A stretch of 64,000 nt of DNA from Acidobacteriota bacterium (lineage in GTDB: Bacteria > Acidobacteriota > Holophagae > Acanthopleuribacterales > Acanthopleuribacteraceae): the NCBI GenBank assembly GCA_020439745.1, contig JAGQSC010000017.1, positions 1 through 64,000 on the forward strand, given 5' to 3'. This document shows, piece after piece, positions 32,601 through 41,228 of the stretch (its first letter is position 1; every line of letters begins with the position of its first letter). The position numbers and the translations under genes were made by a program. A model generated the notes under the pieces. The model saw nothing but the letters and a program-made list of their open reading frames with translations, was not told the origin of the DNA and did no database searches.

Positions 32601-34894
32601 CGGGCGCCACGGCAGTGGGTCTTCCCATGTCCAATGTATGTGGCGCCGGTTCCACCTTGTCGGGTACATCGCTGATTTCTTTGGCTGGCGGTTCATTAGC
32701 GGCTGCGGGTGGGAGCTGCAATTTTTCTGTGCAAGTGCTTGTGCCCGGTGGTGCCGCTGCCGGAAGCTATCTCAATGCGACGTCAGCGATTAGTGGCGTG
32801 GTCGGTGGCATGGGTGTATCGGGAAATAGTGCATCGGACATGCTGTTGGTAAATCCATCACCTCTATTCTCCAAAAGCTTCGCGCCAAATCCAGGCTTGA
32901 TTGGTTCGCCGATTACGCTCACGTTTACGATTGACAACAGTGCCAGCACGATTGCGGCCAGCAATCTGAATTTCATGGACAATCTTCCTGCAGGTTTAAC
33001 GGTGGCGACACCCGCCAATGTGGTCTCGACCTGCGGCGGCATGGTTTCCGCGGTTTCTGGTAGCGGGTTAATAAGTTATTCAGCTGGTTTGGTGGGGGCC
33101 GGAAGTGTTTGCACATTGTCGGTCGACGTGGTGGCTTCAACCGCAGGCACCTTTGTGAATACGACGGGCGATTTGACATCGTCAAACGGTAATAGCGGGC
33201 CAGCTTCGGACTCACTTCGGGTGAATCCGCCACCGACTTTCTCCAAGTCGTTTGCGCCTGATCCCGCGGTATTGGGCGTGCCTGCCACGCTGACGTTCAC
33301 AATTGACAACACCGCCAGCACCGTGGCCGCAACCTCGTTAGATTTTGCGGATGTGCTTCCACCAGGTATGACGGTGGCAACGCCTGCGAATGCCAGCACC
33401 AGCTGCACGGGCGGAACCCTGATCGCCACGTCGGGTACGGGTATGATCACCTACACGAGTGGCACCATAGGTGCTGGGGCCATATGCAGCGTCTCAGTGG
33501 ATGTGGTTACCTCGAGCGCGGGTGTCTTCGTCAACACGACCGGTGACCTCACATCGAGCCTGGGGAACAGTGGCATGGCCAGCGATACATTGACCGTCAA
33601 TGGACCTCCATTGTTTAGCAAGGTATTTGCACCGGACTTCATAGTTGGGGGCACACCGTCCACTTTGACATTTACCATCGACAACTCCGCCAGTACCGTG
33701 GCTGCAACGGGGCTGGACTTCACGGATGTGTTACCCGGCGGTGTGATTGTAGCGACCCCAGCCAATGCCTCGACGGGATGCATGGGCGGTACCATCACCG
33801 CGGTTTCGGGAACGGGCATGATTAGCTACACAGGTGGATCTGTGGCCGCGGGTGCCATTTGTACCTTGAGTGTGGATGTGACTTCAGCAACTGCCGGTAT
33901 GTACGTCAACACGACGGGAAATCTGACCAGCTCACTTGGAAACAGCGGCACGGCCAGCGATACGCTCACTGTGGAGACGGATGCAGAGTTGGCCATTGGC
34001 ATAACTGGCCCTGCCTTGATACATCCGGGCGAAGTGTTGAATTTGACCGTCACGGCGACCAACTCTGGACCACTCGACGTGATGGGAGGGACCGTCAATG
34101 TTACGCTTCCAGCCGGATTAAACGGCATCACTTGGACCTGCACATCATCGGCGGGATCCGCATGTACCGCTGCCGGCGGAGGAAGCATCACGGACACGGT
34201 CGACTTGCTGGTGGGCGGTACAGTGACCTACAACATTATGGCGACCGTAGACGCAATGTTCCTGGGTGATTTGGTGACTGTGGCCGATGTGTCTAGTACT
34301 TACCCCGACCCTATTCCAGGAAACAACAATGACAGTCTAACCACAACCTCTGTTTCGCCATCAGATGTTTCGGGGACCATGACCGTGGCTCCAATTGCGG
34401 ATGTGCTGATTGTGATGGAGGGCGACGATTTGGTGTATCAAGTCGTGCTGACCAACGCGTCTGCGTACGCTCAATTCGACGATCCAACCAGTGATGAATT
34501 CACCGACATTCTGCCACCTGGTGTATCGCTTCAATCGGCAAACCTAGTCAGCGGGGGAGGGTTGCTGAATGTGGATCCCGGTATGAACACCGTACTTTGG
34601 AACGGGGCCATACCACCAGGGGGAAGCGTGATCATCGACATCTTTGCATCTGTCAACATGGGTACCGGCGGCACGGTTATCAATAACCAAGGCCAGATCT
34701 TTTATGATAGCGACGGTGATGGCATCAACGATGCCCTGCGACTGACGGATGACCCGTCGGCAGGTGGACTGAATGATCCCACGTCCATTCAAGTGGTCAT
34801 TCCTGTACCCACGTTGTCCGAGATGATGCTGTTGTGCTTGATCGGGCTGCTTGGGTTGGCAGGCGCGTTGATGGTCAAGCGCCACAAAATTTGA
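29681..34894 (+). CDS. Giant DUF11-type repeat surface protein with IPTL-CTERM-like tail
   Basis: The 1737-residue product has a signal peptide (LVSYLSWA, cleavage near 22) followed by about 13 beta-sandwich repeats of 120-130 residues. Repeat starts lie near 29750, 30126, 30486, 30880, 31282, 31672, 32056, 32460, 32860, 33230, 33600, 33970 and 34370. The first eleven carry a (S/T)K-x-F...LxFTIDN or LEFTVTN opening and repeats 3 to 8 share FTDDLNA. The twelfth is a canonical DUF11 repeat. The C-terminus VPTLSEMMLLCLIG... plus a final KRHK matches an IPTL-CTERM sorting signal, with the usual W-G after PTLSE replaced. A strong GAGGAGG precedes the ATG. It is probably a cell-surface adhesin or matrix protein; codon-level similarity of repeats points to recent duplication. 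Confidence 0.88.
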   Translation: MGDFRSRLGIFSLFLVSYLSWAQPTFTASFTPSTIGPGSTSELVFTIDNSASGTPVSALDFFASLPAGVTLATPSGASNLCGGTLSAPNGGSSISLVAGSVAGNALCTISVFVTSSTPGTHSLVTGDLTSSAGNSGPASDDLTVDDLRVGVSKTFSPGSVTLGEVTQLSLVFDNTLNSGNESFNFSDILPGGLEVASPNGLVTTCSGAINAASGSTTITGFSMFLATGSSCVLAVDVIATGTGSFVNRTDDVIAGPDNSGFAVAQLDVGPLPFNYKRFLGDPVPPGTMVDLEFRIANTSRDEVASSIAFTDDLNAMLAGVTAVGLPLNDVCGPGSSISGTSTMTLANGLLNPGTTCVFTVPVMVPAGATPGTYSNATSNVTSSLGTLSGPLTDDLVVNDAPTLSMSFTDDPIVAGGTATLEFTVTNNAASTVDNLSFQVLLDAVLPNMTISDIGPMECMGSGTTSVTGLLGDRVLMFTGGSLMPGVSCTFTVSFTSDIASPSGAYLFSSSSITGEIGGLPVIGNAASDAMLLVAAPDISKSFIDDPGVPGGMVTVEYTISLSESAPGTATNVSFTDDLNAALAGLTVAGPASMGCTGTMTSGMGILSVSGISIDPGDVCSFTVPLAIPASAISGSYPSTTSPISATVAGLGVVGGSASDTLEIAELILTKTFMDPGIPGGTVVLEYVLTNNSSTNSATNIGFTDDLNAALTGLAASGLPMNDVCGVGSSISGTTLLTITNGTLAPSASCTFSVTLNIPMAAALGTYPSTTSSVFATIGGNMVSLPGATDNLDLLIPLSLTKTFLNDPVLPGGTTNLQFTVNNTHPTASITGIGFTDDLNSVIPGLVATGLPMANVVGAGSMVSGTTIITLTGGSLAPMTSATFTVVVQVPAGAVPGTTVTNTTSNITGTLSGIGVSGSPAVDTLTVSPLGITKMFAGDSAPTGLVNLNFTLTNSDPSNGATNVSFTDDLNAMLAGATAVGLPMSNVCGAGSTLSGTSLISLAGGSLAAAGGSCNFSVQVLVPGGAAAGSYLNATSAISGVVGGMGVSGNSASDMLLVNPSPLFSKSFAPNPGLIGSPITLTFTIDNSASTIAASNLNFMDNLPAGLTVATPANVVSTCGGMVSAVSGSGLISYSAGLVGAGSVCTLSVDVVASTAGTFVNTTGDLTSSNGNSGPASDSLRVNPPPTFSKSFAPDPAVLGVPATLTFTIDNTASTVAATSLDFADVLPPGMTVATPANASTSCTGGTLIATSGTGMITYTSGTIGAGAICSVSVDVVTSSAGVFVNTTGDLTSSLGNSGMASDTLTVNGPPLFSKVFAPDFIVGGTPSTLTFTIDNSASTVAATGLDFTDVLPGGVIVATPANASTGCMGGTITAVSGTGMISYTGGSVAAGAICTLSVDVTSATAGMYVNTTGNLTSSLGNSGTASDTLTVETDAELAIGITGPALIHPGEVLNLTVTATNSGPLDVMGGTVNVTLPAGLNGITWTCTSSAGSACTAAGGGSITDTVDLLVGGTVTYNIMATVDAMFLGDLVTVADVSSTYPDPIPGNNNDSLTTTSVSPSDVSGTMTVAPIADVLIVMEGDDLVYQVVLTNASAYAQFDDPTSDEFTDILPPGVSLQSANLVSGGGLLNVDPGMNTVLWNGAIPPGGSVIIDIFASVNMGTGGTVINNQGQIFYDSDGDGINDALRLTDDPSAGGLNDPTSIQVVIPVPTLSEMMLLCLIGLLGLAGALMVKRHKI

Positions 34895-36258
34895 CAGCGA
34901 CTACTTTCCTGATCCTTAGTTTGGTGCTGCCGCTTCATGGTGGAGCGCAGCACCGGACCGTGGTTGTCCTAGATGCGTCACAACGTATGTGGACGCCTAT
35001 GGACGGCGTTGCCAAAGTCACACTGCTGAAACGCGTCCTCAAAAAGACGCTCAAAGACCTGGACGGACCAGTGGGTGTATTGGTTTTTGGGGGCCAAAGG
35101 CGTGGCGATTGCCAGGACGTCTATTGGCTCAATACGGGGGCAGGACAAGATCAGGAAGAGCTAATGATGGGTATCGACGGATTGAATCCAAAAGGGACCG
35201 CACCCATCTCATTGGCCATAACTCAGGCGTTGGAAACCTTGGCAGCAGATGGCCGGGTGCTGCTCATCAGCACTTCACTGGAGTCATGTGAAGGGGATGG
35301 ATGCGCTGTGATAAACGCTGCCCGTTCAAACTTCCCTGACCGTGACATATCAGTGATTGGGCTGGATTTACAGGGCATGGACCCCGTGGACCTTGAGTGC
35401 CTAGCACAACGGGGCTCATATTGGGACGTTGGGGATGCCGCTCAGTTGGAGTCTGCACTCACGTCATGGTTCCAACCGGGTGATCGAGGTGTTTTGAACG
35501 TGACGGCTAAGATCGGTGGTGCGATTGCCGATGTGATCATTTCAATCACAGATCTGAGTGATGAAAAGGCGGTCACAGCCGTGCGAACCTACAACGACCC
35601 AGCCACGAACCCCAGAGTTACGTCGTTGCCGCCGGGATCCTATCGGCTGGATTTTCGTCCTTTATCGACCAGAGGCGTTCTGCCCGATCCTCAGATTGTC
35701 CAAATCGAGCCGGGCAAAGTGACACCGGTTGAATTGAATCTCAATGCCGGGAGCGTGGTGGTCAAAGTGACCCGAAATGGTCAGCTGTCTGATGCAGCGG
35801 TTCAGGTCTTTCGCGATGGGAAACGCCGCGCCATTGCCGTTGGAAGAACCTATACACTCGCAGAACACAACCCAAAAACTCTGCAAGTACTATCGGGCAC
35901 TTATGACGTTGAAATAGCATCTGTCGAGCTCGGTGGCGATGTGCGTCATCGCTGGAACCAAGTGGTGGTAGGCGAAGAGCCATTAGTTCTGAGCCATGAT
36001 TTCAAGAGTGGGCTCTTGCGACTGGGCGGCAAGCGTGATGGGAAATTGACGGATATGACGGTCACTATCGAGAAGGCGCCGAACGTCTTGATCGAAAGTC
36101 GGACGTATGTGTCGGAGGACACCAATCCCCGCCAATTCATATTGGAGCCGGGTGATTACGATATCAGGGTAGTAGAGGTTGAAAGTGGAACCAAGAAACA
36201 GCTACACGTGCAAGTCACAGCCGAAGGTATGATTGAAAAATGGCTTGATTTCCCATGA
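34891..36258 (+). CDS. Secreted VWA-like protein with carboxypeptidase-like repeats
   Basis: The product (455 residues) starts at TTG 34891, which overlaps the stop codon of the giant repeat gene (TTGA) and directly opens a signal peptide TATTFLILSLVLPLHGG. Residues about 25-205 resemble a von Willebrand A domain; the MIDAS DxSxS is degenerate (DASQR). Residues about 210-455 hold three similar beta-sandwich repeats with RTY...(D/E)xNPRxxxLxPGxYDxxVxxVE. A role as periplasmic or surface partner of the giant protein is inferred from coupling. A longer frame from ATG 34834 exists, but it would start inside the previous gene's membrane segment. Confidence 0.8.
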   Translation: MTATTFLILSLVLPLHGGAQHRTVVVLDASQRMWTPMDGVAKVTLLKRVLKKTLKDLDGPVGVLVFGGQRRGDCQDVYWLNTGAGQDQEELMMGIDGLNPKGTAPISLAITQALETLAADGRVLLISTSLESCEGDGCAVINAARSNFPDRDISVIGLDLQGMDPVDLECLAQRGSYWDVGDAAQLESALTSWFQPGDRGVLNVTAKIGGAIADVIISITDLSDEKAVTAVRTYNDPATNPRVTSLPPGSYRLDFRPLSTRGVLPDPQIVQIEPGKVTPVELNLNAGSVVVKVTRNGQLSDAAVQVFRDGKRRAIAVGRTYTLAEHNPKTLQVLSGTYDVEIASVELGGDVRHRWNQVVVGEEPLVLSHDFKSGLLRLGGKRDGKLTDMTVTIEKAPNVLIESRTYVSEDTNPRQFILEPGDYDIRVVEVESGTKKQLHVQVTAEGMIEKWLDFP

Positions 36259-36280
36259 ATACAAGCGATTTCGCCTGTGC

Positions 36281-36319
36281 TAAAATCCGTATCCCCGCTC
36301 ATTGAGTGGGATTTTATTT
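36281..36319 (+). terminator. Terminator or 5' leader hairpin
   Basis: TAAAATCC (36281-36288) pairs with GGATTTTA (36309-36316), and inside it CGCTC-att-GAGTG forms a second stem. A T-rich tail (ATTTTATTT) follows, so it can act as an intrinsic terminator after the VWA-like gene. TGCTAAAAT (36278-36286) overlapping the left arm also fits an extended -10, which would put the hairpin at the 5' end of the next transcript. Confidence 0.5.
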
Positions 36320-36334
36320 GCGAGGAAGAAATCT

Positions 36335-37120
36335 ATGATCCAAAAGACAAGCCTGTTGCTGGTTTTTTGGTCGACCCTGGCCATTGGCCAAATCACCAAG
36401 GAACAACTATACGAACTGGTTGACAAGCGAGTTGACACGGCAGTGATCGTCACCATGTTGGAACAAAACTGTGTCTCATTTGAAACTGATGGTGAAACGG
36501 TCGTTGAGCTGGCCAGCCGCGTACCGTCCGAGGTTCTGAAAGCTGTTGTGGACTGCCAAGCTGAAGGCACTCATGGGGCCAATGCACCCATGCCGAAAAT
36601 GATGGTGAACCAGCCAGGAGCCATATCTCGAGTCTCGATGGACGCGTTCCGAGTTCATCAGTTCATTGAATTTCAAATAGAAAGCAACAAATCGTCGTTC
36701 AAGGCGCTGGAGATCGAGTTGCGGTTGAGTGACCCTGATCGTCCGGGCATGGAGCCGATTGTGTTTGGATATAAGGGGCAATCCAATGAGGAAGAGCCCA
36801 TACGGTGCTACCGTTCAAGCGGTGCGGAGTTTGTAGAGCCGGGCACATACACGGCCTACCTTTACGTGGTGAGTGAACGCAACAAGGGCTTGCTGGCGCG
36901 AAAATCACTGCGAACAGACATCCACAAGATGATGGTGGAGTATCAAGGTTCGGGGCCGATCTCTGTGGCCTACAACTCCAAAGAAGACCGAACATTCAAA
37001 AGTAAAAAAGCCATTGAAGTAACGACTTCTGGGCCGATGGTGATTCACTCAGAAGAACAAGCCGGATTCGACGGCCTGAAGTCTTTTGAAGAAGTAACCC
37101 GACTTTTCCAAGAACAGTAG
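36335..37120 (+). CDS. Secreted protein of unknown function
   Basis: The 261-residue protein has a signal peptide MIQKTSLLLVFWSTLAIGQ and no recognised domain. Residues about 20-75 look helical (ITKEQLYELVDKRVDTAVIV), the rest beta-rich. Two cysteines (near 48 and 70) fall in the helical part and one (near 160) in the beta part. ATG 36335 follows GAGGAAGAA, which decides the start. It sits after the VWA-like gene and converges with the OmpA-like gene. It may belong to the same surface system, but no evidence other than position exists. Confidence 0.7.
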   Translation: MIQKTSLLLVFWSTLAIGQITKEQLYELVDKRVDTAVIVTMLEQNCVSFETDGETVVELASRVPSEVLKAVVDCQAEGTHGANAPMPKMMVNQPGAISRVSMDAFRVHQFIEFQIESNKSSFKALEIELRLSDPDRPGMEPIVFGYKGQSNEEEPIRCYRSSGAEFVEPGTYTAYLYVVSERNKGLLARKSLRTDIHKMMVEYQGSGPISVAYNSKEDRTFKSKKAIEVTTSGPMVIHSEEQAGFDGLKSFEEVTRLFQEQ

Positions 37121-37129
37121 GGCGTTCCT

Positions 37130-37203
37130 TTCGAACGGATTCTGTTCGAATGCAAAATCCAATAATCCTGGGGTCGAGGATTTCGACTCAGTCCTATGAC
37201 CCC
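37130..37203. terminator. Convergent-gene hairpins
   Basis: Two inverted repeats lie between convergent stops: TTCGAAC-ggattct-GTTCGAA (37130-37150) and GGGGTC...GACCCC (37170-37203). Neither has a clear T-tract. Their position suggests transcript ends or stabilising hairpins for both genes. Confidence 0.45.
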
Positions 37204-37248
37204 GGGATGGATATAGGGTGCACGTGCCTCAGATCAAAGTTTTCACGG

Positions 37249-38760
37249 TTACTGCTTGATGATCATCTCGACACGGCGATTCTTGGCGCGGCCTTCTTTC
37301 GTCTCGTTGTCAGCCACGGGCTGCGTGAACCCGAATCCTTCGAAGCTCATGCGTGACGCATCGATACCTTGTGCGTTCAAAAAGGAAACCACGGATTCAG
37401 CACGCTTACGAGACAGTGACATGTTGTAGTCGGCACTACCGGTGGCGTCTGTGTGGCCTTCTGCTTGCAGGGTTAACTCGCGCATTACTAGCAGGATGCC
37501 GGCCAGTTTGGCGATGACCACTTGTGCTTCAGGCTTCAGTTGAGCCTGATTGGGATCGAACAAGATGTCCGGAAGGCTCACGATCAATCCGCGCGCCGAT
37601 GCTCGTGTATCGGCTACCTGGGATAGGGCACCCTCAAGGCGTTGGCTTAGAGTTTCTTTTTCGTCTAGAAGTCGTGCGTGTTCCTGCTCGAGATGAGATT
37701 GCTCTTGTCGGAGCTGATCTCTTTGTTGGACCAAGATTTCGCGTTCAGACATCAAGGCGTCGCGTTCCGTCGAAAGGGTCTCTTTTTGACGATTCAAAAC
37801 GTCTCGTTCTGTCAGAGCCTTGTCTCGCTCGCGCTCCATCATGGCGCGTTCGCTGCTGAGCATGGCTAGTTGCTGCTCTGCTTCCGCGATGCTTCTTTTG
37901 GCTTCCGCTAGGGATTCAGCTGATTCAGCTTGTGCCCTTAATGACGCTTCCAGGAGCATCGCCGATTGGTTCACTTTGGCCTGCATGGCCTCAAACTCGG
38001 CTTTTTGCTCGGCTATTCGTTGTGCTAATGCCTGAGCTTCTCGCACGCGTAAGGTCATGCGGATTGCTTCGTTGGAGTGACTTACAGATCTTCGGGCGTA
38101 ATCAATAGTTTCCCTCCGCTTCTTGGCGCTGTCGAGATTACGGGCCTGAGTTAAAGCCACCCGTGCGTCTCGGTAAATGTGCGGCGCATTTTCTTTGGCT
38201 TCCAGGCGCTCCGCGAGCTCGAACGCCTTTTCAGCCTGTGTGAGTACTAGGTTGTGCGATTCACTTTCCTCGGCATTGACAATGGAGTGTGTTGCGACCA
38301 TAGGTTGTGCCGCAAATGACGAGAAAACAAATGGATCGGAGGCAATTTTTTTCGGATTGGTTCGATCTGACACGTACATCACCAAGGGTGACGGCCCATC
38401 CACCAAGTAATAGGGTTCTGCAGTGATCATCAAAGCAAAGTGTTTGATGCCGGTGGCATAATCCGCCGAACGGTCGCCATCGGCCGTGATCACTTCACCC
38501 AAATTCTCTGCTGACCCGTCACGCGTGACTGCCCAAAGCACATAACAAGTAACGTCGCCGCCGAACAATACAGCGGGTTTCAGGTTACGGTACCCAAGTT
38601 CGATTTGCGCTTGTCCTGACTTGAAACGTACTTCGGCATCAATCGTAGCTCCCGGAGCCCCTTTCATTCCTGAAAAGGACAGATTCACCGACTTGTTTTC
38701 GGGAAATTGGACACTGTGTAGCGTGACATCCTGGACCAATAGGCAAAAGGCGATGAACAT
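37249..38760 (-). CDS. OmpA-family protein with long coiled coil
   Basis: From ATG 38760 (AAGGAG ahead) the product is 503 residues: a signal-like hydrophobic start MFIAFCLLVQDVTLHS, a beta-rich domain (about 20-165), an alanine-rich helix (about 170-250), a long coiled coil with repeated ERDxLxxExE heptads (about 250-390), and a C-terminal OmpA peptidoglycan-binding domain (about 400-503; LQAEGHTDATGS and KNRRVEMII). The OmpA domain would hold peptidoglycan while the coiled coil spans the periplasm. The open frame continues upstream to 39435 across the divergent methyltransferase gene, but that part is spurious. Confidence 0.88.
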   Translation of the reverse strand: MFIAFCLLVQDVTLHSVQFPENKSVNLSFSGMKGAPGATIDAEVRFKSGQAQIELGYRNLKPAVLFGGDVTCYVLWAVTRDGSAENLGEVITADGDRSADYATGIKHFALMITAEPYYLVDGPSPLVMYVSDRTNPKKIASDPFVFSSFAAQPMVATHSIVNAEESESHNLVLTQAEKAFELAERLEAKENAPHIYRDARVALTQARNLDSAKKRRETIDYARRSVSHSNEAIRMTLRVREAQALAQRIAEQKAEFEAMQAKVNQSAMLLEASLRAQAESAESLAEAKRSIAEAEQQLAMLSSERAMMERERDKALTERDVLNRQKETLSTERDALMSEREILVQQRDQLRQEQSHLEQEHARLLDEKETLSQRLEGALSQVADTRASARGLIVSLPDILFDPNQAQLKPEAQVVIAKLAGILLVMRELTLQAEGHTDATGSADYNMSLSRKRAESVVSFLNAQGIDASRMSFEGFGFTQPVADNETKEGRAKNRRVEMIIKQ

Positions 38761-38895
38761 TGAACGGCTCCTTGGTACATGTGCGGAACGAAGAGCCATG
38801 TTATCAAGTGTTTGATGCCCGCTACAACGAATGAAGCTGTCCTCGAAATGAAAACTGCTGTAACGTTGACGATGCAATGCCACAAGGAGTCTACG

Positions 38896-39750
38896 ATGAA
38901 CGACGGACCAAACGCGCTCTTTATTCAAACTTGGAACGATATTCTCACGCCCAAATGGCTCGAGTTCCGTCATGTGTTTGCAGCCAACAGCATGGCCAAT
39001 CAGAAAGCCGTCGAGCAGTACCTTACGGTCCGGCCTGGAGAACGTGTGTTGGATATTGGTTGCAGCTTTGGTGAGTCCTGTGTTTGGTTGGCTGACGCAG
39101 TTGGACCAGAAGGCACCGTGGTCGGACTTGACTGCAATCAGTCGTTTATTGACATCGCAAGGAAGGAGACAGAGGGCCGGCCAGAAATCAGCTATTTGTG
39201 TGGCGATGGACAGACTCTTGATTTGGGGGAGGAACGATTCGATCTGTGTTTTTCCAGATTTGGGGTGATGTTTTTCGCACAGCATATCTTGGCCTTCCGA
39301 AATTTCCATAAAGCCATGAAGCCGGGCGGGCGCGTCTTTTTCATTGTTTGGCGCGGGCAGTCTGAGAATGTGTGTTTCGACCAGTGCAAGAAGATCGCTC
39401 TGAATTATTTGCCGCAACCAGGAGACGATGCGCAAACCTGCGGTCCCGGTCCCTTTTTTCTATTTGACAAAGAACGCAACCGCCATTTCCTCGAGGCTGC
39501 CGGATTCACGGATGTCGTCCACCACCCCATCGATATTCTGGCGCCCATGGGAAGAAATATGGACGAAGCGGTACGTTTTCAGATGCAGATAGGTCCAATG
39601 GGCGAAATCATTCGCGAAGCAGGTGCGTTGGGGCTCCAGAAACTGCCTGAGATTGAGCGCGAAGTCAGGGCATTCTTGAGCGGATATGAGACCCCTGAGG
39701 GTATTTCACTGCCTACGGCCAGTTGGGCGATTCAAGCGACCAAACCCTGA
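38896..39750 (+). CDS. SAM-dependent methyltransferase (class I)
   Basis: This 284-residue cytoplasmic enzyme has a Methyltransf_11/25-type Rossmann core. Motif I is VLDIGCSFGES near residue 50, an acidic GLDCNQSFID strand follows, then GDGQTLDLGEERFDLCFSRFG and KPGGRVFFIVW. The length and motif order resemble UbiE/COQ5-like enzymes. ATG 38896 follows AAGGAGT. It is divergent from the OmpA-like gene, 135 bases apart. The substrate is not readable. Confidence 0.88.
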   Translation: MNDGPNALFIQTWNDILTPKWLEFRHVFAANSMANQKAVEQYLTVRPGERVLDIGCSFGESCVWLADAVGPEGTVVGLDCNQSFIDIARKETEGRPEISYLCGDGQTLDLGEERFDLCFSRFGVMFFAQHILAFRNFHKAMKPGGRVFFIVWRGQSENVCFDQCKKIALNYLPQPGDDAQTCGPGPFFLFDKERNRHFLEAAGFTDVVHHPIDILAPMGRNMDEAVRFQMQIGPMGEIIREAGALGLQKLPEIEREVRAFLSGYETPEGISLPTASWAIQATKP

Positions 39751-39848
39751 TGAACCATTCGTGACATTGAAGTCGACCATTCGCGACAGTATCTGATGCG
39801 TTGACTCGCTCTCAGCCCCATGATGTCTGCAAAAGCCTGGAGGTCATC

Positions 39849-41228
39849 ATGAAACGAGTCTTGATATTGTTGTTACTGGCTTGCTGTCCACTCTTCGCTT
39901 GTGTCTACTCCGCCAAATTGAGAGCTTACCAACGCGCAGTCGACAAGTACATCGCCGATCCGACTCCCACGAATGCGGCGAAGGTTTGTAACATCTGGAC
40001 GCAAATCGGTATCAAGTTCAAGGGGGATCCGAACAAACCTCAGCCTGCCTTGCCCGCGGGTGTAAACTGTGGTGCTGGTAATGGTGGGGGTAATGGCCGA
40101 GGTGGGTTCGCCGGGGGTGTACCGCTTCCGGGCGCGCCGTTTGGCGTCGGAGGTGTGATCGGTCACATCGGTGATGCACACATGCTTGATTTCTGGATTC
40201 GCAATCATTCTGATCTGGAGTGTCTTTTTAGCTGGACCATTATTCCTGATCCTTTGAATCCTCCTGGCTTCAGCTTCACGTCACTTTCGGGTTCAATTCT
40301 TGTTCCCGCAAGGGGTACGGTACCCGTGCCATTTGAAGTGATTATGGGTGCGGGACTTATGGATGGTGATGTAGGGATGTTTCGCGTTGAGATCATCGAC
40401 AACTGCTCAGGTCTACCTTTGCCCGATGACACGGCTGAATTTCAAGTGAAAGCCAGTGCAGATTGTTCGGTGCTGCCCAATTCACCCTTCATTCTCGTAG
40501 GCCCAGGTACCGTCAATCAGGCGTCGTGGACACTCACCAATTACCGTGTGGACATGGGTGTTACCAAATCGTTCGGCTTTGCGGGTTTGGGTGATCCAGC
40601 TAGCCTGGTCGCTCTCAACAACGGCACTGCCTATTTCGTCCCCAACATTTTCCCAGCCGACAAAAGTGTCACTGGCGGCATGGTGACCGTTCCACCTGGG
40701 TCGTCTGTGGAAATCACCTGGGACGATCTATTACCCAGCGAATTCTGTGATCCTCAGATGATTGGATGTTGTGCATTGGTGATGGACGATGTTCCGGTTG
40801 TATTCAATCTCTTCAATGATATGGAGCTCACGCCCGAGCGAATTACGCCTGAATTGGTCGAACTCTCATTGGTAAGCGTGCAGCCACTTGGTCCTGAGGT
40901 GGTTGTGGAAATGCCTCCGTTCCAATTCCACCAACCCACGACTAGTGGGCCGCTGCCGTTGCCGATCCCTGAGATCATTGACGGATTAACGCAGCAGATG
41001 CTGCAGCAATCGTCACTTACCAATGGGTTTAATATTTCTGTGATGGTGATGGAAGATGCGTTGACCATTTTCCGGCCGCAGCCACCACCACCGCTGTTCA
41101 TGAGTCTCGATCCGGCATTGCAATGGACACCTATTCTGGCGCCTTTTCAGGATGTGCTCCCTGAATGGGGTGTCACACGGTCGGTGCTCGATTTTGGGCG
41201 TATCGTGAATGGATGGCAGCTTCCCTGA
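39849..41228 (+). CDS. Secreted or lipid-anchored protein of unknown function
   Basis: The 459-residue protein begins MKRVLILLLLACCPLFACVYS, a signal peptide with a possible lipobox at LFAC. A glycine-rich linker (about 75-105, GAGNGGGNGRGGFAGG) precedes a beta-rich region with conserved-looking cysteines (LECLFSWTI, IIDNCSGLPL, GCCALVMDD). No domain is recognised. Its stop codon abuts that of the LytTR regulator on the other strand (41228/41229), leaving no intergenic space. Confidence 0.75.
   Translation: MKRVLILLLLACCPLFACVYSAKLRAYQRAVDKYIADPTPTNAAKVCNIWTQIGIKFKGDPNKPQPALPAGVNCGAGNGGGNGRGGFAGGVPLPGAPFGVGGVIGHIGDAHMLDFWIRNHSDLECLFSWTIIPDPLNPPGFSFTSLSGSILVPARGTVPVPFEVIMGAGLMDGDVGMFRVEIIDNCSGLPLPDDTAEFQVKASADCSVLPNSPFILVGPGTVNQASWTLTNYRVDMGVTKSFGFAGLGDPASLVALNNGTAYFVPNIFPADKSVTGGMVTVPPGSSVEITWDDLLPSEFCDPQMIGCCALVMDDVPVVFNLFNDMELTPERITPELVELSLVSVQPLGPEVVVEMPPFQFHQPTTSGPLPLPIPEIIDGLTQQMLQQSSLTNGFNISVMVMEDALTIFRPQPPPPLFMSLDPALQWTPILAPFQDVLPEWGVTRSVLDFGRIVNGWQLP

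Noticed and set aside
32860-33972. Possible CRISPR-like regular repeats
   Set aside because: The periodicity (about 370 bases) is that of protein domains in frame; there are no short repeats with unique spacers.
29731-34197. Long antisense open frames (up to 256 residues) opposite the giant repeat gene
   Set aside because: They mirror the repetitive, Thr/Gly/Ser-rich coding strand, lack ribosome sites and recognisable domains, and recur once per repeat.
37249-39435. 728-residue version of the OmpA-like protein
   Set aside because: The first 225 codons lie antisense to the methyltransferase gene; a good ribosome site and signal peptide mark ATG 38760 as the start.
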